Shown here: piece by piece, positions 15,002 through 22,997 of the stretch
How positions within the stretch are numbered: the stretch's first letter is position 1
Layout: each line of letters begins with the position of its first letter
Origin: Lachnospiraceae bacterium
Lineage (GTDB): Bacteria; Bacillota; Clostridia; Lachnospirales; Lachnospiraceae
Length of the DNA: 64,000 nucleotides
Assembly (NCBI GenBank): GCA_017463255.1
Contig: JAFTPP010000028.1
Location: 1 to 64,000 of the forward strand
Direction: 5' to 3'
The notes under the pieces: generated by a model
What the model was told of the DNA's origin: nothing
Database searches by the model: none
Seen by the model: the letters and a program-made list of their open reading frames with translations, nothing else
Program-made: the position numbers and the translations under genes

Positions 15002-16303
15002 GCACATTTCATCCATAACCCTGCCATCCACTGTGCCAAGGTCTACCCCCATAAGATGCGCCAGGGTTACACCTTCATCAGCAAGAGTTGCATGTTCCAC
15101 TCTTGCTCCTTTTTTTATTCCGCTTCCTTTTACTGCAAAGAAAGTTTCATAATTAGGATCTGTGGGCAGATATCCATGCGTAGCCTTCATTTTATGGAGC
15201 TTTTCGTCATTGACTCTTCTAGTCAGAACCTCACATTCATCCAGGAAATAGTAACCTTCTTTGGCTTCCAACATACAGATACATTCCCCGTCTGCTTTCA
15301 GCTTAATAACTTCTTCCTTAGGGATTACACGGGCAATTCCATATGCAGAATCTTCACTCAAATTTCTAAATAACTGAATGATTTCCTGCTCCATCCTCTC
15401 TCTATGTTTTTTATCCGATTTTTCTTTCTCATTCAAATATAAATAACAGGCACCGTCGCAATGCTTTGCTAACACCTTATAATCTTTGATTCTGTCTTTT
15501 ACCGTAGTAAGATATCCCTTTTGTTCCAGTATCTTATTGGGATATACGATTGTGTGGGTATCTTTCTGATAATGATCTCCAAATACCCAGATAATGGCTT
15601 CTTCATCCTTATTTTTTTCTTCAATCAATGTTAATAATTCACCAAACCGCTTATCCATTCGGGCGAATGCCTCATCCATCTTTTCTCCGTACATGCCGTG
15701 AGCGTGGCGGTTAGAATCCACATCCAGATAATGCACCATACAGACATCCGGATTATACTTTTGAATAGTGTGCATTGCAGATAAATGGACAAAATTATCA
15801 AGTCCCGGTTGTTTGGTCTTACCATCAAGCACCTTAAGAAATGGCACCAGTCCTAAAATATACCTTGCAGACCCCTGTAAAAGAGTGGTAACCACTTGAT
15901 TTTCCCAAAACCTGTTGGGATGTATTTCCGGAAGATTATACTGTATCTTACTATCACCGGTTACCGGCCATAATAACGCCGCTACCGTATATCCTCTTTG
16001 AATCAGCTCATCATATAAAGTTGTACCCTTAATCCATTTTCTTTTACTGCACCAGTCAGGCTTTTCATACTTAGGCTGAATACGGGTATTATTCACTATT
16101 CCATGATGAATGGGATATTTCCCTGTCACCATGGTTGTATGTGCCGGATAAGTTAAGGACGGATATACGCTTTCCACAGAATCGCACACGACTGCTTCTT
16201 TAAAAAATCGTTTAAAATTCGGTAATTGTTTCAAAATAGTAAGGTCCTTACTTCCCACTGCATCTAAGGAAATCAGGTAGAGCTTTCTTTTTCTTTCAAC
16301 CAT
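14993..16303 (-). CDS. Type I phosphodiesterase / nucleotide pyrophosphatase-like (alkaline phosphatase superfamily)
   Basis: 436 residues. Seen: first metal aspartate in YLISLDAVG; the nucleophile threonine in YPSLTYPAHTTMVTGKYP; second metal set in HYLDVDSNRHAHG and VFGDHYQKDTHT; final metal histidine in KATHGYLPTDP. This is the complete NPP/alkaline phosphatase metal-site layout. The N-terminus has no signal peptide, so it is probably cytoplasmic. It hydrolyses phosphodiesters or pyrophosphates; exact substrate unknown. The first 31 bases overlap the end of rarA, so the two are cotranscribed. Confidence 0.88.
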   Translation of the reverse strand: MVERKRKLYLISLDAVGSKDLTILKQLPNFKRFFKEAVVCDSVESVYPSLTYPAHTTMVTGKYPIHHGIVNNTRIQPKYEKPDWCSKRKWIKGTTLYDELIQRGYTVAALLWPVTGDSKIQYNLPEIHPNRFWENQVVTTLLQGSARYILGLVPFLKVLDGKTKQPGLDNFVHLSAMHTIQKYNPDVCMVHYLDVDSNRHAHGMYGEKMDEAFARMDKRFGELLTLIEEKNKDEEAIIWVFGDHYQKDTHTIVYPNKILEQKGYLTTVKDRIKDYKVLAKHCDGACYLYLNEKEKSDKKHRERMEQEIIQLFRNLSEDSAYGIARVIPKEEVIKLKADGECICMLEAKEGYYFLDECEVLTRRVNDEKLHKMKATHGYLPTDPNYETFFAVKGSGIKKGARVEHATLADEGVTLAHLMGVDLGTVDGRVMDEMCLE

Positions 16304-17604
16304 TTCATATGATCCTTTATTTTTACTTCATATCCGTTTTCGGAAGGCTTATAGAATTCCTTGCCGTTTAATTCATAAGGTAAATACTGTTGTTCCACAT
16401 AATGCTTTGGATAATCGTGAGCATACTTATATCCCAGCCCATGGCCTAACTTGGCTGCACCCTTGTAATGAGCATCCATAAGATGTGTAGGAATCGGAAG
16501 ATTTCCGGTCTTAGCCACCGTATCCATAGCGTCACCGATTGCATTGACACATGCATTACTCTTTGGTGCTGTTGCCACATAGATGACCGCTTCCGATAAA
16601 ATAATCTGAGCTTCCGGCATGCCGATTCGCTCTACTGCCAACGACGCATTTGTAGCCACCACCAAAGCCTGCGGGTCTGCCATTCCCACATCCTCTGCCG
16701 CACAAATCATAATTCGCCTTGCAATAAAAGTTACACTTTCCCCTGCTGAAAGCATTTTGGCCAGGTAGTAAACTGCAGCGTCCGGGTCGGATCCTCGCAT
16801 ACTCTTAATAAAAGCAGAGATATTATCATAATGATTATCCCCTGTTTTATCATATCGTATCACTCTTTTTTGAATACATTCTTCTGCAACCTCTGTGGTA
16901 ATATGAATCTTACCATCCCCACTCCGTTCCGTGGTCATAATACCAAGCTCTAAGGCATTTAACGCATGTCTCGCATCACCCCCGCTGATATCAGCAAGAA
17001 ACTCGATGGCTTCCTCATCAATTTCAGCCTTGTAAGCGCCCATACCTTTTTCACTGTCATAAACAGCCTTTTTAATCAGTTGTTTAATATCTTCTGTGGA
17101 AAGGGGCTTTAATTCAAAAATAATAGAACGGGAAATCAAAGCTCCGTTTACTTCAAAATAAGGATTTTCCGTTGTGGCTCCAATTAAGATGATGGTTCCG
17201 TCTTCCACAAAAGGAAGAAGATAATCCTGTTGACCTTTGTTAAAGCGGTGAATTTCATCGATAAACAATATGGTCTTTCGTCCATACATGCCAAGCTGGT
17301 CTTTTGCCTTATCAATAACCTCTTCCATATCTTTTTTTCCGGCAACCGTGGCATTAATCTGGGTAAACTCTGCCTTCGTGGTATTTGCAATTACCTTGGC
17401 AAGCGTAGTCTTACCGGTTCCCGGCGGTCCGTAAAAAATAATAGAACTCAACTTATCCGCCTGTATGGCACGATATAACAATTTATCTTTTCCGATAATA
17501 TGCTGTTGACCTACCACTTCATCTAATGTGGTGGGTCTCATTCTCGCCGCAAGGGGCGATTCCTTTTCCATTGTCGTACTTCTCATGTAAGAAAATAAGT
17601 CCAT
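16273..17604 (-). CDS. rarA: Replication-associated recombination protein A (RarA/MgsA AAA ATPase)
   Basis: 443 residues. A clamp-loader-like AAA+ ATPase that acts at stalled replication forks. Seen: LAARMRPTTLDEVVGQQHI at the N-terminus, Walker [14 protein letters not shown], Walker B ILFIDEIHRFNK, sensor 1 IGATTENP, and the C-terminal MgsA tetramerisation domain (AHYKGAAKLGHGLGYKYAHD, then the Pro/Tyr-rich tail). AGAGGAATGTT precedes the ATG. It overlaps the phosphodiesterase gene by 31 bases. Confidence 0.95.
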   Translation of the reverse strand: MDLFSYMRSTTMEKESPLAARMRPTTLDEVVGQQHIIGKDKLLYRAIQADKLSSIIFYGPPGTGKTTLAKVIANTTKAEFTQINATVAGKKDMEEVIDKAKDQLGMYGRKTILFIDEIHRFNKGQQDYLLPFVEDGTIILIGATTENPYFEVNGALISRSIIFELKPLSTEDIKQLIKKAVYDSEKGMGAYKAEIDEEAIEFLADISGGDARHALNALELGIMTTERSGDGKIHITTEVAEECIQKRVIRYDKTGDNHYDNISAFIKSMRGSDPDAAVYYLAKMLSAGESVTFIARRIMICAAEDVGMADPQALVVATNASLAVERIGMPEAQIILSEAVIYVATAPKSNACVNAIGDAMDTVAKTGNLPIPTHLMDAHYKGAAKLGHGLGYKYAHDYPKHYVEQQYLPYELNGKEFYKPSENGYEVKIKDHMKWLKEKESST

Positions 17605-17648
17605 AACATTCCTCTAATATAACATATTCTTATCGTTTCATATTTGTA

Positions 17649-19073
17649 CTAAAAATTCAGGCGGGCTACATATCTTTCATTAAATTCAGGCTGGGCGGCA
17701 AGATTGACTTCATTAGTCAAGGTGGCGATTTTTCCCACCATTTCCACGCATTTTCCTTCATTTCCAAGGCTTGCTTCCATACCGAATTTATATAGTCCTG
17801 CCAATACGGAATTTCCCACTGCCACTACTTTATGGCACAATTCTTCCGGGAATAATCCAATCCTTACAGCACTCTTCACATCCAGCCCTTTTCCGAAGCC
17901 TCCTGCCAGATATACGGTTTCAAGGCCGGTTGCTTCTATCCCTGCATTTTTTAATAATAATTCAATGCCAACCCGGATAGCTGCCTTTGCTTTTTGCATT
18001 TCCCGTACAAATTGTTGGTTTACATAACGTAAATCCTTTTCTATTCTGTCCTCATCTAACAGACCTGTTTCATCTACAATTCCCTTATCCAACAATTCTG
18101 CCAACACCTTAATCATGTCACTTCCCACAACCTCTGCAGTCACCGCATTTTCAAATGCAGGTCCTGCCGCTGTAGCTGTGGCATACATTTTTTCACCGGC
18201 ACAAAGCAAAATTTCTCCGTTGGTTCCCAAATCAATGAGCAGGCTATTGGGTTTCATCTTCAGGGCAAAAGCTCCCGATACAATATCCCCTCCTACAAAG
18301 GCTGAAATAGCAGGTAAAATAGTAAACGAATACTCTTCTATTTCTTCTTTTATCATATCCTTATTCCACGGTGTAAATGGATATCGGGTCATTTGGTCAA
18401 TAGGATATCCCATAAACAAATGAACCATGGTTGTATTTCCTGCAAGATATACCCGCTCAATCTGTTTGCCGGTTTGTTCTTCCACACTCTTTAGGGAATG
18501 AATTAACGCTTCACGGATTAATTGCTGTAACTCCTGCTTTTTCCCCTCTAGGGATGCCTGCATCCTTGTAATCACATCAGCCCCGTAAATACGCTGGGGA
18601 TTCATAAATCTTTCCGTTGCAATGATTTTTCCATTCTTTCGGTCTATCAACTGCATTACAACCGTTGTACTTCCAAGATCAACTATGGCAAAGCATCCGG
18701 GCGCAATCTTTTCTTTTGACCCAAAATCCATGGGGATATTTTGAAAAGAAGCAAGAATCGGTGCTTTATTCTCGCCAAACAAAGTCTCAATTTGAATATC
18801 TTTTAATGACTTCATGGGAATCTGACAGGCAAGCCGAATGCCCTTTCTTAACTCCTCAGGGCTTAATACTCTTCTGTCGGCCTGCGTCGGTAAAGGGGGA
18901 GCTTCCATAAAGCGCACCTTACACTTACCGCAAATACCCTTTCCGGCACAAAAGGACGCACTGTATCCATTATGACACAACACTTCTAAAAGCGTATCTT
19001 CATTACCATATTCTAATATCTGATTGTCACATACGATTTTATTCTTCACAGACAAATTGATTAATCCCTTCAT
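17649..19073 (-). CDS. 2Fe-2S ferredoxin/ASKHA ATPase fusion (DUF4445, RACo-like)
   Basis: About 474 residues. Residues 15-90 form a plant-type 2Fe-2S ferredoxin: SFCAGKGICGKCKVRF gives Cys42-X5-Cys48-X2-Cys51, with a fourth Cys in RLACQIP. The rest is an ASKHA ATPase: FAIVDLGSTTVVMQLIDR (phosphate loop), SLLIDLGTNGEILL and VYLAGGFGKGLDV. Such proteins reduce Co(II) corrinoid proteins in methyl transfer (RACo) or reactivate other metalloenzymes. No corrinoid methyltransferase is nearby, so the partner is unknown. The start is ambiguous among three clustered ATGs (19082, 19076, 19073) and overlaps the DUF4250 gene. Confidence 0.87.
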   Translation of the reverse strand: MKGLINLSVKNKIVCDNQILEYGNEDTLLEVLCHNGYSASFCAGKGICGKCKVRFMEAPPLPTQADRRVLSPEELRKGIRLACQIPMKSLKDIQIETLFGENKAPILASFQNIPMDFGSKEKIAPGCFAIVDLGSTTVVMQLIDRKNGKIIATERFMNPQRIYGADVITRMQASLEGKKQELQQLIREALIHSLKSVEEQTGKQIERVYLAGNTTMVHLFMGYPIDQMTRYPFTPWNKDMIKEEIEEYSFTILPAISAFVGGDIVSGAFALKMKPNSLLIDLGTNGEILLCAGEKMYATATAAGPAFENAVTAEVVGSDMIKVLAELLDKGIVDETGLLDEDRIEKDLRYVNQQFVREMQKAKAAIRVGIELLLKNAGIEATGLETVYLAGGFGKGLDVKSAVRIGLFPEELCHKVVAVGNSVLAGLYKFGMEASLGNEGKCVEMVGKIATLTNEVNLAAQPEFNERYVARLNF

Positions 19074-19221
19074 CATATACATACTGAAGCTTTGCTAATG
19101 TAGCTTTGATAGCCTCTGCATCTTCGTCCATATCCTCTGCAAGTGCATTTAGGCTTGGATACATATCTCTTAATTTCATATTAATAACACTTAATAACAT
19201 AACCGGATCTTTTGGTAACAT
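19039..19221 (-). CDS. DUF4250 small protein
   Basis: 60 residues starting MLPKDPVMLLSVINMKLRDM. The LPKDPxMLLSxxNxKLRD...YPSL start and the final NQF are diagnostic of DUF4250, a small helical family in Clostridia of unknown function. The start at 19221 is chosen for AAGGAAAGAG directly upstream. Its end overlaps the start of the RACo-like gene, suggesting translational coupling. Confidence 0.82.
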   Translation of the reverse strand: MLPKDPVMLLSVINMKLRDMYPSLNALAEDMDEDAEAIKATLAKLQYVYDEGINQFVCEE

Positions 19222-19307
19222 ACTCTCTTTCCTTCCCAATTTTGTCCTGATTCTATATGTAAATATAACATACTTTCCCCTGAATTAAAATTTTTTTCAA
19301 AAAAGTA

Positions 19308-19336
19308 TTGACATTTCTTTCTGTCTGTTGTATCAC
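19308..19336 (+). promoter_or_regulatory. Sigma-A promoter of the GntR-ABC operon
   Basis: Consensus TTGACA (19308-19313), a 17-base spacer, then TATCAC (19331-19336). The -10 runs straight into the palindromic operator at 19336-19357, so a bound repressor would block transcription. Confidence 0.75.
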
Positions 19337-19357
19337 TGTATTAAGCACTTAATACAG
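19336..19357 (+). promoter_or_regulatory. Palindromic operator for the YtrA-type GntR regulator
   Basis: Perfect inverted repeat: arms CTGTATTAAG and CTTAATACAG separated by CA. Weaker symmetry extends outward (TGTA before the left arm, TACA after the right). It overlaps the -10/+1 of the promoter and lies 59 bases before the GntR start codon, the expected place for autoregulation by a dimeric GntR protein. Confidence 0.8.
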
Positions 19358-19415
19358 CAGTACAGTTTGTATCAAGCAAGCCGTACTATATAAAAGAAGA
19401 AAGGAAGGGGAAGAA

Positions 19416-19784
19416 ATGGCATGGTCTTTGAATGCTGACCGTCCAATCTATTCACAAATCGTTGAGCGGTTGGAGACTCAGATTGTAAGCGGACAATATA
19501 AACCGGGTGATAAGTTACCAAGCGTAAGGGAACTTGCAGCCGAAGCCGGCGTAAATCCTAACACAATGCAGAAGGCATTCGCGGATTTGGAACGAAGCGG
19601 ACTGATTATTACACAAAGAACCAGCGGGCGAACCGTAACGGAGGACGTAGCAATGATACAACAGATTCAAAAATCTCTTGCTACCGAGCAGATTCTTTCG
19701 TTCTTTGAACGCATGGAGGAGCTCGGTTATGACAAAGAAAACACATTAAAGCTCATGGAGCTTATTTCTAAGGAGGCAAAATAA
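19416..19784 (+). CDS. GntR-family transcriptional regulator, YtrA subfamily
   Basis: 122 residues. The N-terminal winged helix is clear: PIYSQIVERLETQIVSGQYK, then PGDKLPSVRELAAEAGVNPN and TMQKAFADLERSGLI. The C-terminal helices are short, as in YtrA-type regulators that control linked ABC transporters rather than binding large effectors. AGGAAGGGG precedes the ATG. It is first in an operon with an ABC ATPase and permease and almost certainly represses it through the palindrome at 19336-19357. Confidence 0.93.
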   Translation: MAWSLNADRPIYSQIVERLETQIVSGQYKPGDKLPSVRELAAEAGVNPNTMQKAFADLERSGLIITQRTSGRTVTEDVAMIQQIQKSLATEQILSFFERMEELGYDKENTLKLMELISKEAK

Positions 19785-20486
19785 ATGGAACCATTAGTAC
19801 AGATTCAAGATTTGACTAAGAACTATTCCGGACACCCGGGTGCAGTAAGCAACCTGACGTTAGAACTTTCCAAAGGAAAAATTATCGGTCTTTTAGGGCC
19901 AAACGGAAGTGGCAAGACCACACTAATTAAGATGTTAAACGGATTGTTAGTACCCACATCCGGAAAAATCCTGATTAACGGCAAAAATCCGGGAATTGAG
20001 ACTAAGGCAATGGTATCTTATTTACCGGAAAGAACCTATTTACAACAGCACTTAAGTGTTGGGGAAATCATTGATTTTTTCACTGACTTTTATGCTGATT
20101 TTAAACCGGATGTTGCATACGGAATGTTACAGAACTTAGGCATTAATCCTAAGGATAAGTTGAAAACCCTCTCAAAGGGTACCAAGGAAAAGGTACAGTT
20201 GATTTTGGTTATGAGCCGTCAGGCTGACCTTTACATCTTAGATGAGCCAATCGCAGGTGTTGACCCTGCTGCCAGAGATTACATCTTACGCACCATTATT
20301 AACAACTATAATGAGAATGCTACCATTCTTTTATCCACCCACTTAATCTCAGATATTGAGAATGTGTTAGATGAGGTAATCTTTATTAAAAACGGTTCTG
20401 CTATTCTTCATACCAGCGTAGATTCCATCCGCGAAGAACAGGGCAAATCCGTAGATACTTATTTTAGGGAGGTGTTCGCATGTTAA
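19785..20486 (+). CDS. ABC transporter ATP-binding protein (YtrB-like)
   Basis: 233 residues. Walker A GLLGPNGSGKTTLIKML, Q-loop region SYLPERTYLQ, signature LSKGTKEKVQL (a variant of LSGGQ typical of YtrB/GldA-like ATPases), Walker B LYILDEPIAGVDP and the H-loop STHLISDIE are all in place. It starts right after the GntR gene, whose last codons contain the AAGGAGG ribosome site. It powers the permease encoded next, with which it overlaps by 7 bases. Likely an exporter linked to envelope stress or peptide resistance, by analogy with ytrGABCDEF. Confidence 0.92.
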   Translation: MEPLVQIQDLTKNYSGHPGAVSNLTLELSKGKIIGLLGPNGSGKTTLIKMLNGLLVPTSGKILINGKNPGIETKAMVSYLPERTYLQQHLSVGEIIDFFTDFYADFKPDVAYGMLQNLGINPKDKLKTLSKGTKEKVQLILVMSRQADLYILDEPIAGVDPAARDYILRTIINNYNENATILLSTHLISDIENVLDEVIFIKNGSAILHTSVDSIREEQGKSVDTYFREVFAC

Positions 20487-21376
20487 AGAAATTAATGAAA
20501 CATGACTGGATTGCACTTAGTAAAAAAATATTAGCAATTAACATCGGCTTACTTGCAGCCACTATTTTGGGAATTATTTCTTTCCAGACTCCTCTTTGGA
20601 CCAGCAATATGCCTTATTTAGATTTACTGGCAATGCTTATTTTACTTATCAACATAATTGCCTTTATCATCGCAGGGGCAGGCGTCACTATTTACTTAGC
20701 AGTATTCTTCTATAAAAATTTGTTTACGGATGAAGGATATCTGATGCACACCTTACCGGTAAAAAGCTCACAGTTAATATTATCCAAACTGTTTACCGGA
20801 TTTTTAGCCCAGATTCTTACCATCATTAACATCATCGTATGTGTTTTACTGTTAGTAATGGGTGCCATTGTTGGTTTTGACGGTTTCAGTGAACTTCCTG
20901 AATTCTTCAAAGCAATCGGTAACATTTTTTCTACCATTGCAAAAGCCATGGATATGAATTTAGCATTGTTTATTATTGTATTAATTGTGTATGCCATTAT
21001 AGCAGCATTGTGCAGTATCATGGTAATCTATGGTTCCCTTTGTATCGGACAGATGTTTTCAAAGAGACGTATCATGTGGTCCATTGTTTTCTACTTTGTA
21101 CTCTACACAATACAGCAGGCAGTTCTTACCATAGGTCTTGCCGCATTTGCCCAACCGCAAATTGAAAAAATAGACGCTTATAGCTATCAGCTTTCCGGTT
21201 CTGTGGTCACTTCACCTTCTGTTGACCTTACAGAATTAGAGCGCCTGGCATCTGAAGGAATTCTTAATATGGTAACCCAGACACTTGCTTTTAGTGCCTT
21301 AATTACAGCCCTTGCCGCTGTTGGTCTTTTCTTCTTATCAAAGTATATGATGGATAGAAAATTGAATTTAGAATAA
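20480..21376 (+). CDS. ABC transporter permease (six-span membrane subunit)
   Basis: 298 residues with six hydrophobic segments at about 18-38, 50-85, 115-140, 165-190, 205-235 and 270-290. The GYLMHTLPVKSSQLILSKLF segment in the first third is typical of ABC-2 type export permeases in Clostridia. It pairs with the ATPase that it overlaps by 7 bases and ends 30 bases before a strong bidirectional terminator. Substrate unknown. Confidence 0.85.
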   Translation: MLKKLMKHDWIALSKKILAINIGLLAATILGIISFQTPLWTSNMPYLDLLAMLILLINIIAFIIAGAGVTIYLAVFFYKNLFTDEGYLMHTLPVKSSQLILSKLFTGFLAQILTIINIIVCVLLLVMGAIVGFDGFSELPEFFKAIGNIFSTIAKAMDMNLALFIIVLIVYAIIAALCSIMVIYGSLCIGQMFSKRRIMWSIVFYFVLYTIQQAVLTIGLAAFAQPQIEKIDAYSYQLSGSVVTSPSVDLTELERLASEGILNMVTQTLAFSALITALAAVGLFFLSKYMMDRKLNLE

Positions 21377-21405
21377 TGAATGGATATGTGTAAATGGGAA
21401 TAAAC

Positions 21406-21443
21406 AAACAGGGAAACTCACACGGTAATGAGTTTCCCTGTTT
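21406..21443. terminator. Bidirectional terminator between convergent operons
   Basis: 15-bp perfect arms AAACAGGGAAACTCA and TGAGTTTCCCTGTTT with an 8-base loop. On the plus strand it is followed by ATTATTTTTC. It serves both the GntR-ABC operon (plus) and the MacB-like operon (minus), whose last stop is at 21445. Confidence 0.88.
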
Positions 21444-21444
21444 A

Positions 21445-22332
21445 TTATTTTTCATTAGGATTTTTAATAATAATCTGTCCTTCATGATATTCTAACATTA
21501 CTTTATTGCCTTCAATGCCTAGCTGTTGAATCATCTCTCTTGGAATCTGCACACGGCCTGCCTTATCCATAATGACATACTCTTCCTGTGTATCCTCCAA
21601 ACGCCAGTCAAGGGAAGCTTCCTTCAACCTGTCTGCATAGCTTTCCTTTAGGATTCGCTCACTACTGATTTTACCATCACGTATAGCCACAACACGTTTT
21701 ACTTTTTTGGATAAAGCAATATCATGGGTTACAATCAGAATGGTCTGTCCTGACTTATTTAATTCGGTAAATAAGTCAAAGATATAATCAGCAGTCTTGC
21801 TGTCAACACTTCCTGTAGGCTCATCGGCAAGTAACAGCTTCGGAGAGTTTGCAAGGGCGATAGCAATGGCAATTCTTTGCTGTTCACCACCGGAAAGCAT
21901 ATTGAGCTTACTGTGTTTTCTGTGGCTCATGCCGACCAATTCCAAAAGCTCCAATGCCTTTTGCTTTTTCTTATGTCCGCTTGAAAGATTCATAGGGAGC
22001 ATAATATTCTCTACAGCTGACAAATAAGGGAATAGGTTTCTTGCATTATTCTGCCATACAAACCCAACCGTATCTCTTTTATATAAGACCAGTTCCTTAT
22101 CCGTCATGGTAAAAAGGTTCTTGCCACCAACTACCAAGGCTCCTGCGCTTGGTCTGTCAAGCCCGCCTATCATATTTAAAAAGGTGGACTTTCCGCTACC
22201 GCTGTTTCCGATTAAGGCAGTTAACTCCCCTTCTTCCACCGTAAGGTCAAGCCCCTGCAACGCCAGAACTTCTGTCTCTTTTGTCTTATATATTTTTACA
22301 AGGCCATCTGCCTGTATCATTGCTTCTGACAT
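21445..22332 (-). CDS. ABC transporter ATPase with C-terminal SpoVT-AbrB-like domain
   Basis: 295 residues. Residues 1-235 form a standard MacB/LolD-type ATPase: Walker A LIGNSGSGKSTFLNM, signature MLSGGEQQRIAIAIAL, Walker B LLLADEPTGSVD, H-loop VTHD. Residues about 251-295 then read MDKAGRVQIPREMIQQLGI followed by a GNKVMLEYHEG..IIIKNP strand pair: the looped-hinge fold of AbrB/SpoVT/MazE DNA-binding or dimerisation domains. The fusion is unusual. It is the last gene of a five-gene export operon and overlaps the previous ATPase by 16 bases. Confidence 0.9.
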   Translation of the reverse strand: MSEAMIQADGLVKIYKTKETEVLALQGLDLTVEEGELTALIGNSGSGKSTFLNMIGGLDRPSAGALVVGGKNLFTMTDKELVLYKRDTVGFVWQNNARNLFPYLSAVENIMLPMNLSSGHKKKQKALELLELVGMSHRKHSKLNMLSGGEQQRIAIAIALANSPKLLLADEPTGSVDSKTADYIFDLFTELNKSGQTILIVTHDIALSKKVKRVVAIRDGKISSERILKESYADRLKEASLDWRLEDTQEEYVIMDKAGRVQIPREMIQQLGIEGNKVMLEYHEGQIIIKNPNEK

Positions 22333-22997
22333 ACCTGTTCTCCATCTTTGAGTTCCACTATCACATCGCCGGCGTCCATTAAGCCCACATCATGCGTAGT
22401 CATGATAATTGTTACATTTTCCTGTGAGGTCATCCTTTTAAACAATTCCGTTACTTCTGCTGCCATGGCACTGTCAAGCTCTGCCGTAGGTTCATCCGCA
22501 AACAGAATTCTCGGTCTGTGGGCAATGGCACGGGCAATAGCCACACGCTGTTGCTCACCACCTGATAATTCAGAAGGCATATGGGTCATACGACCTCCTA
22601 AGCCTACCATCTTAAGGCACTCTTCCACACGGGCCTTGTGATTGCCCTTAATACCTGCCATTCTTAATGCATACTCTACATTCTGATAGGCATTCATGGT
22701 TGGAATCAGGGAAACCGACTGAAATACAAAACCAAACTGTGTTCTTCTTAATTTTTCCCTTTTCCTGTCAGACATTTTTACGATATCCCTGCCGTCCATC
22801 ATAATCTGACCTGTTGTGGGATAATCCAAGGCTCCGATTATATTCATTAACGTTGTCTTACCGGAACCGGATTTACCTCTTAAAATAGTAAGCTTATTTT
22901 CCGGAATCTCTAAATTAATATTTTTCAGTGCATAGAATTCTCCTCCGCTTACGGAAAACGCTCTGCTTACACCAATTATTTCTGCTATATTTTTCAT
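22317..22997 (-). CDS. ABC transporter ATP-binding protein (MacB/LolD type)
   Basis: 226 residues. Walker A LRGKSGSGKTTLMNIIGALD, signature ELSGGEQQRVAIARAI, Walker B ILFADEPTAELD and MTTHD H-loop are intact. It lies between the FtsX-type permease and a second ATPase, with 1-base and 16-base overlaps. Two separate ATPases with one large permease suggest a heterodimeric motor. Confidence 0.92.
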   Translation of the reverse strand: MKNIAEIIGVSRAFSVSGGEFYALKNINLEIPENKLTILRGKSGSGKTTLMNIIGALDYPTTGQIMMDGRDIVKMSDRKREKLRRTQFGFVFQSVSLIPTMNAYQNVEYALRMAGIKGNHKARVEECLKMVGLGGRMTHMPSELSGGEQQRVAIARAIAHRPRILFADEPTAELDSAMAAEVTELFKRMTSQENVTIIMTTHDVGLMDAGDVIVELKDGEQVCQKQ

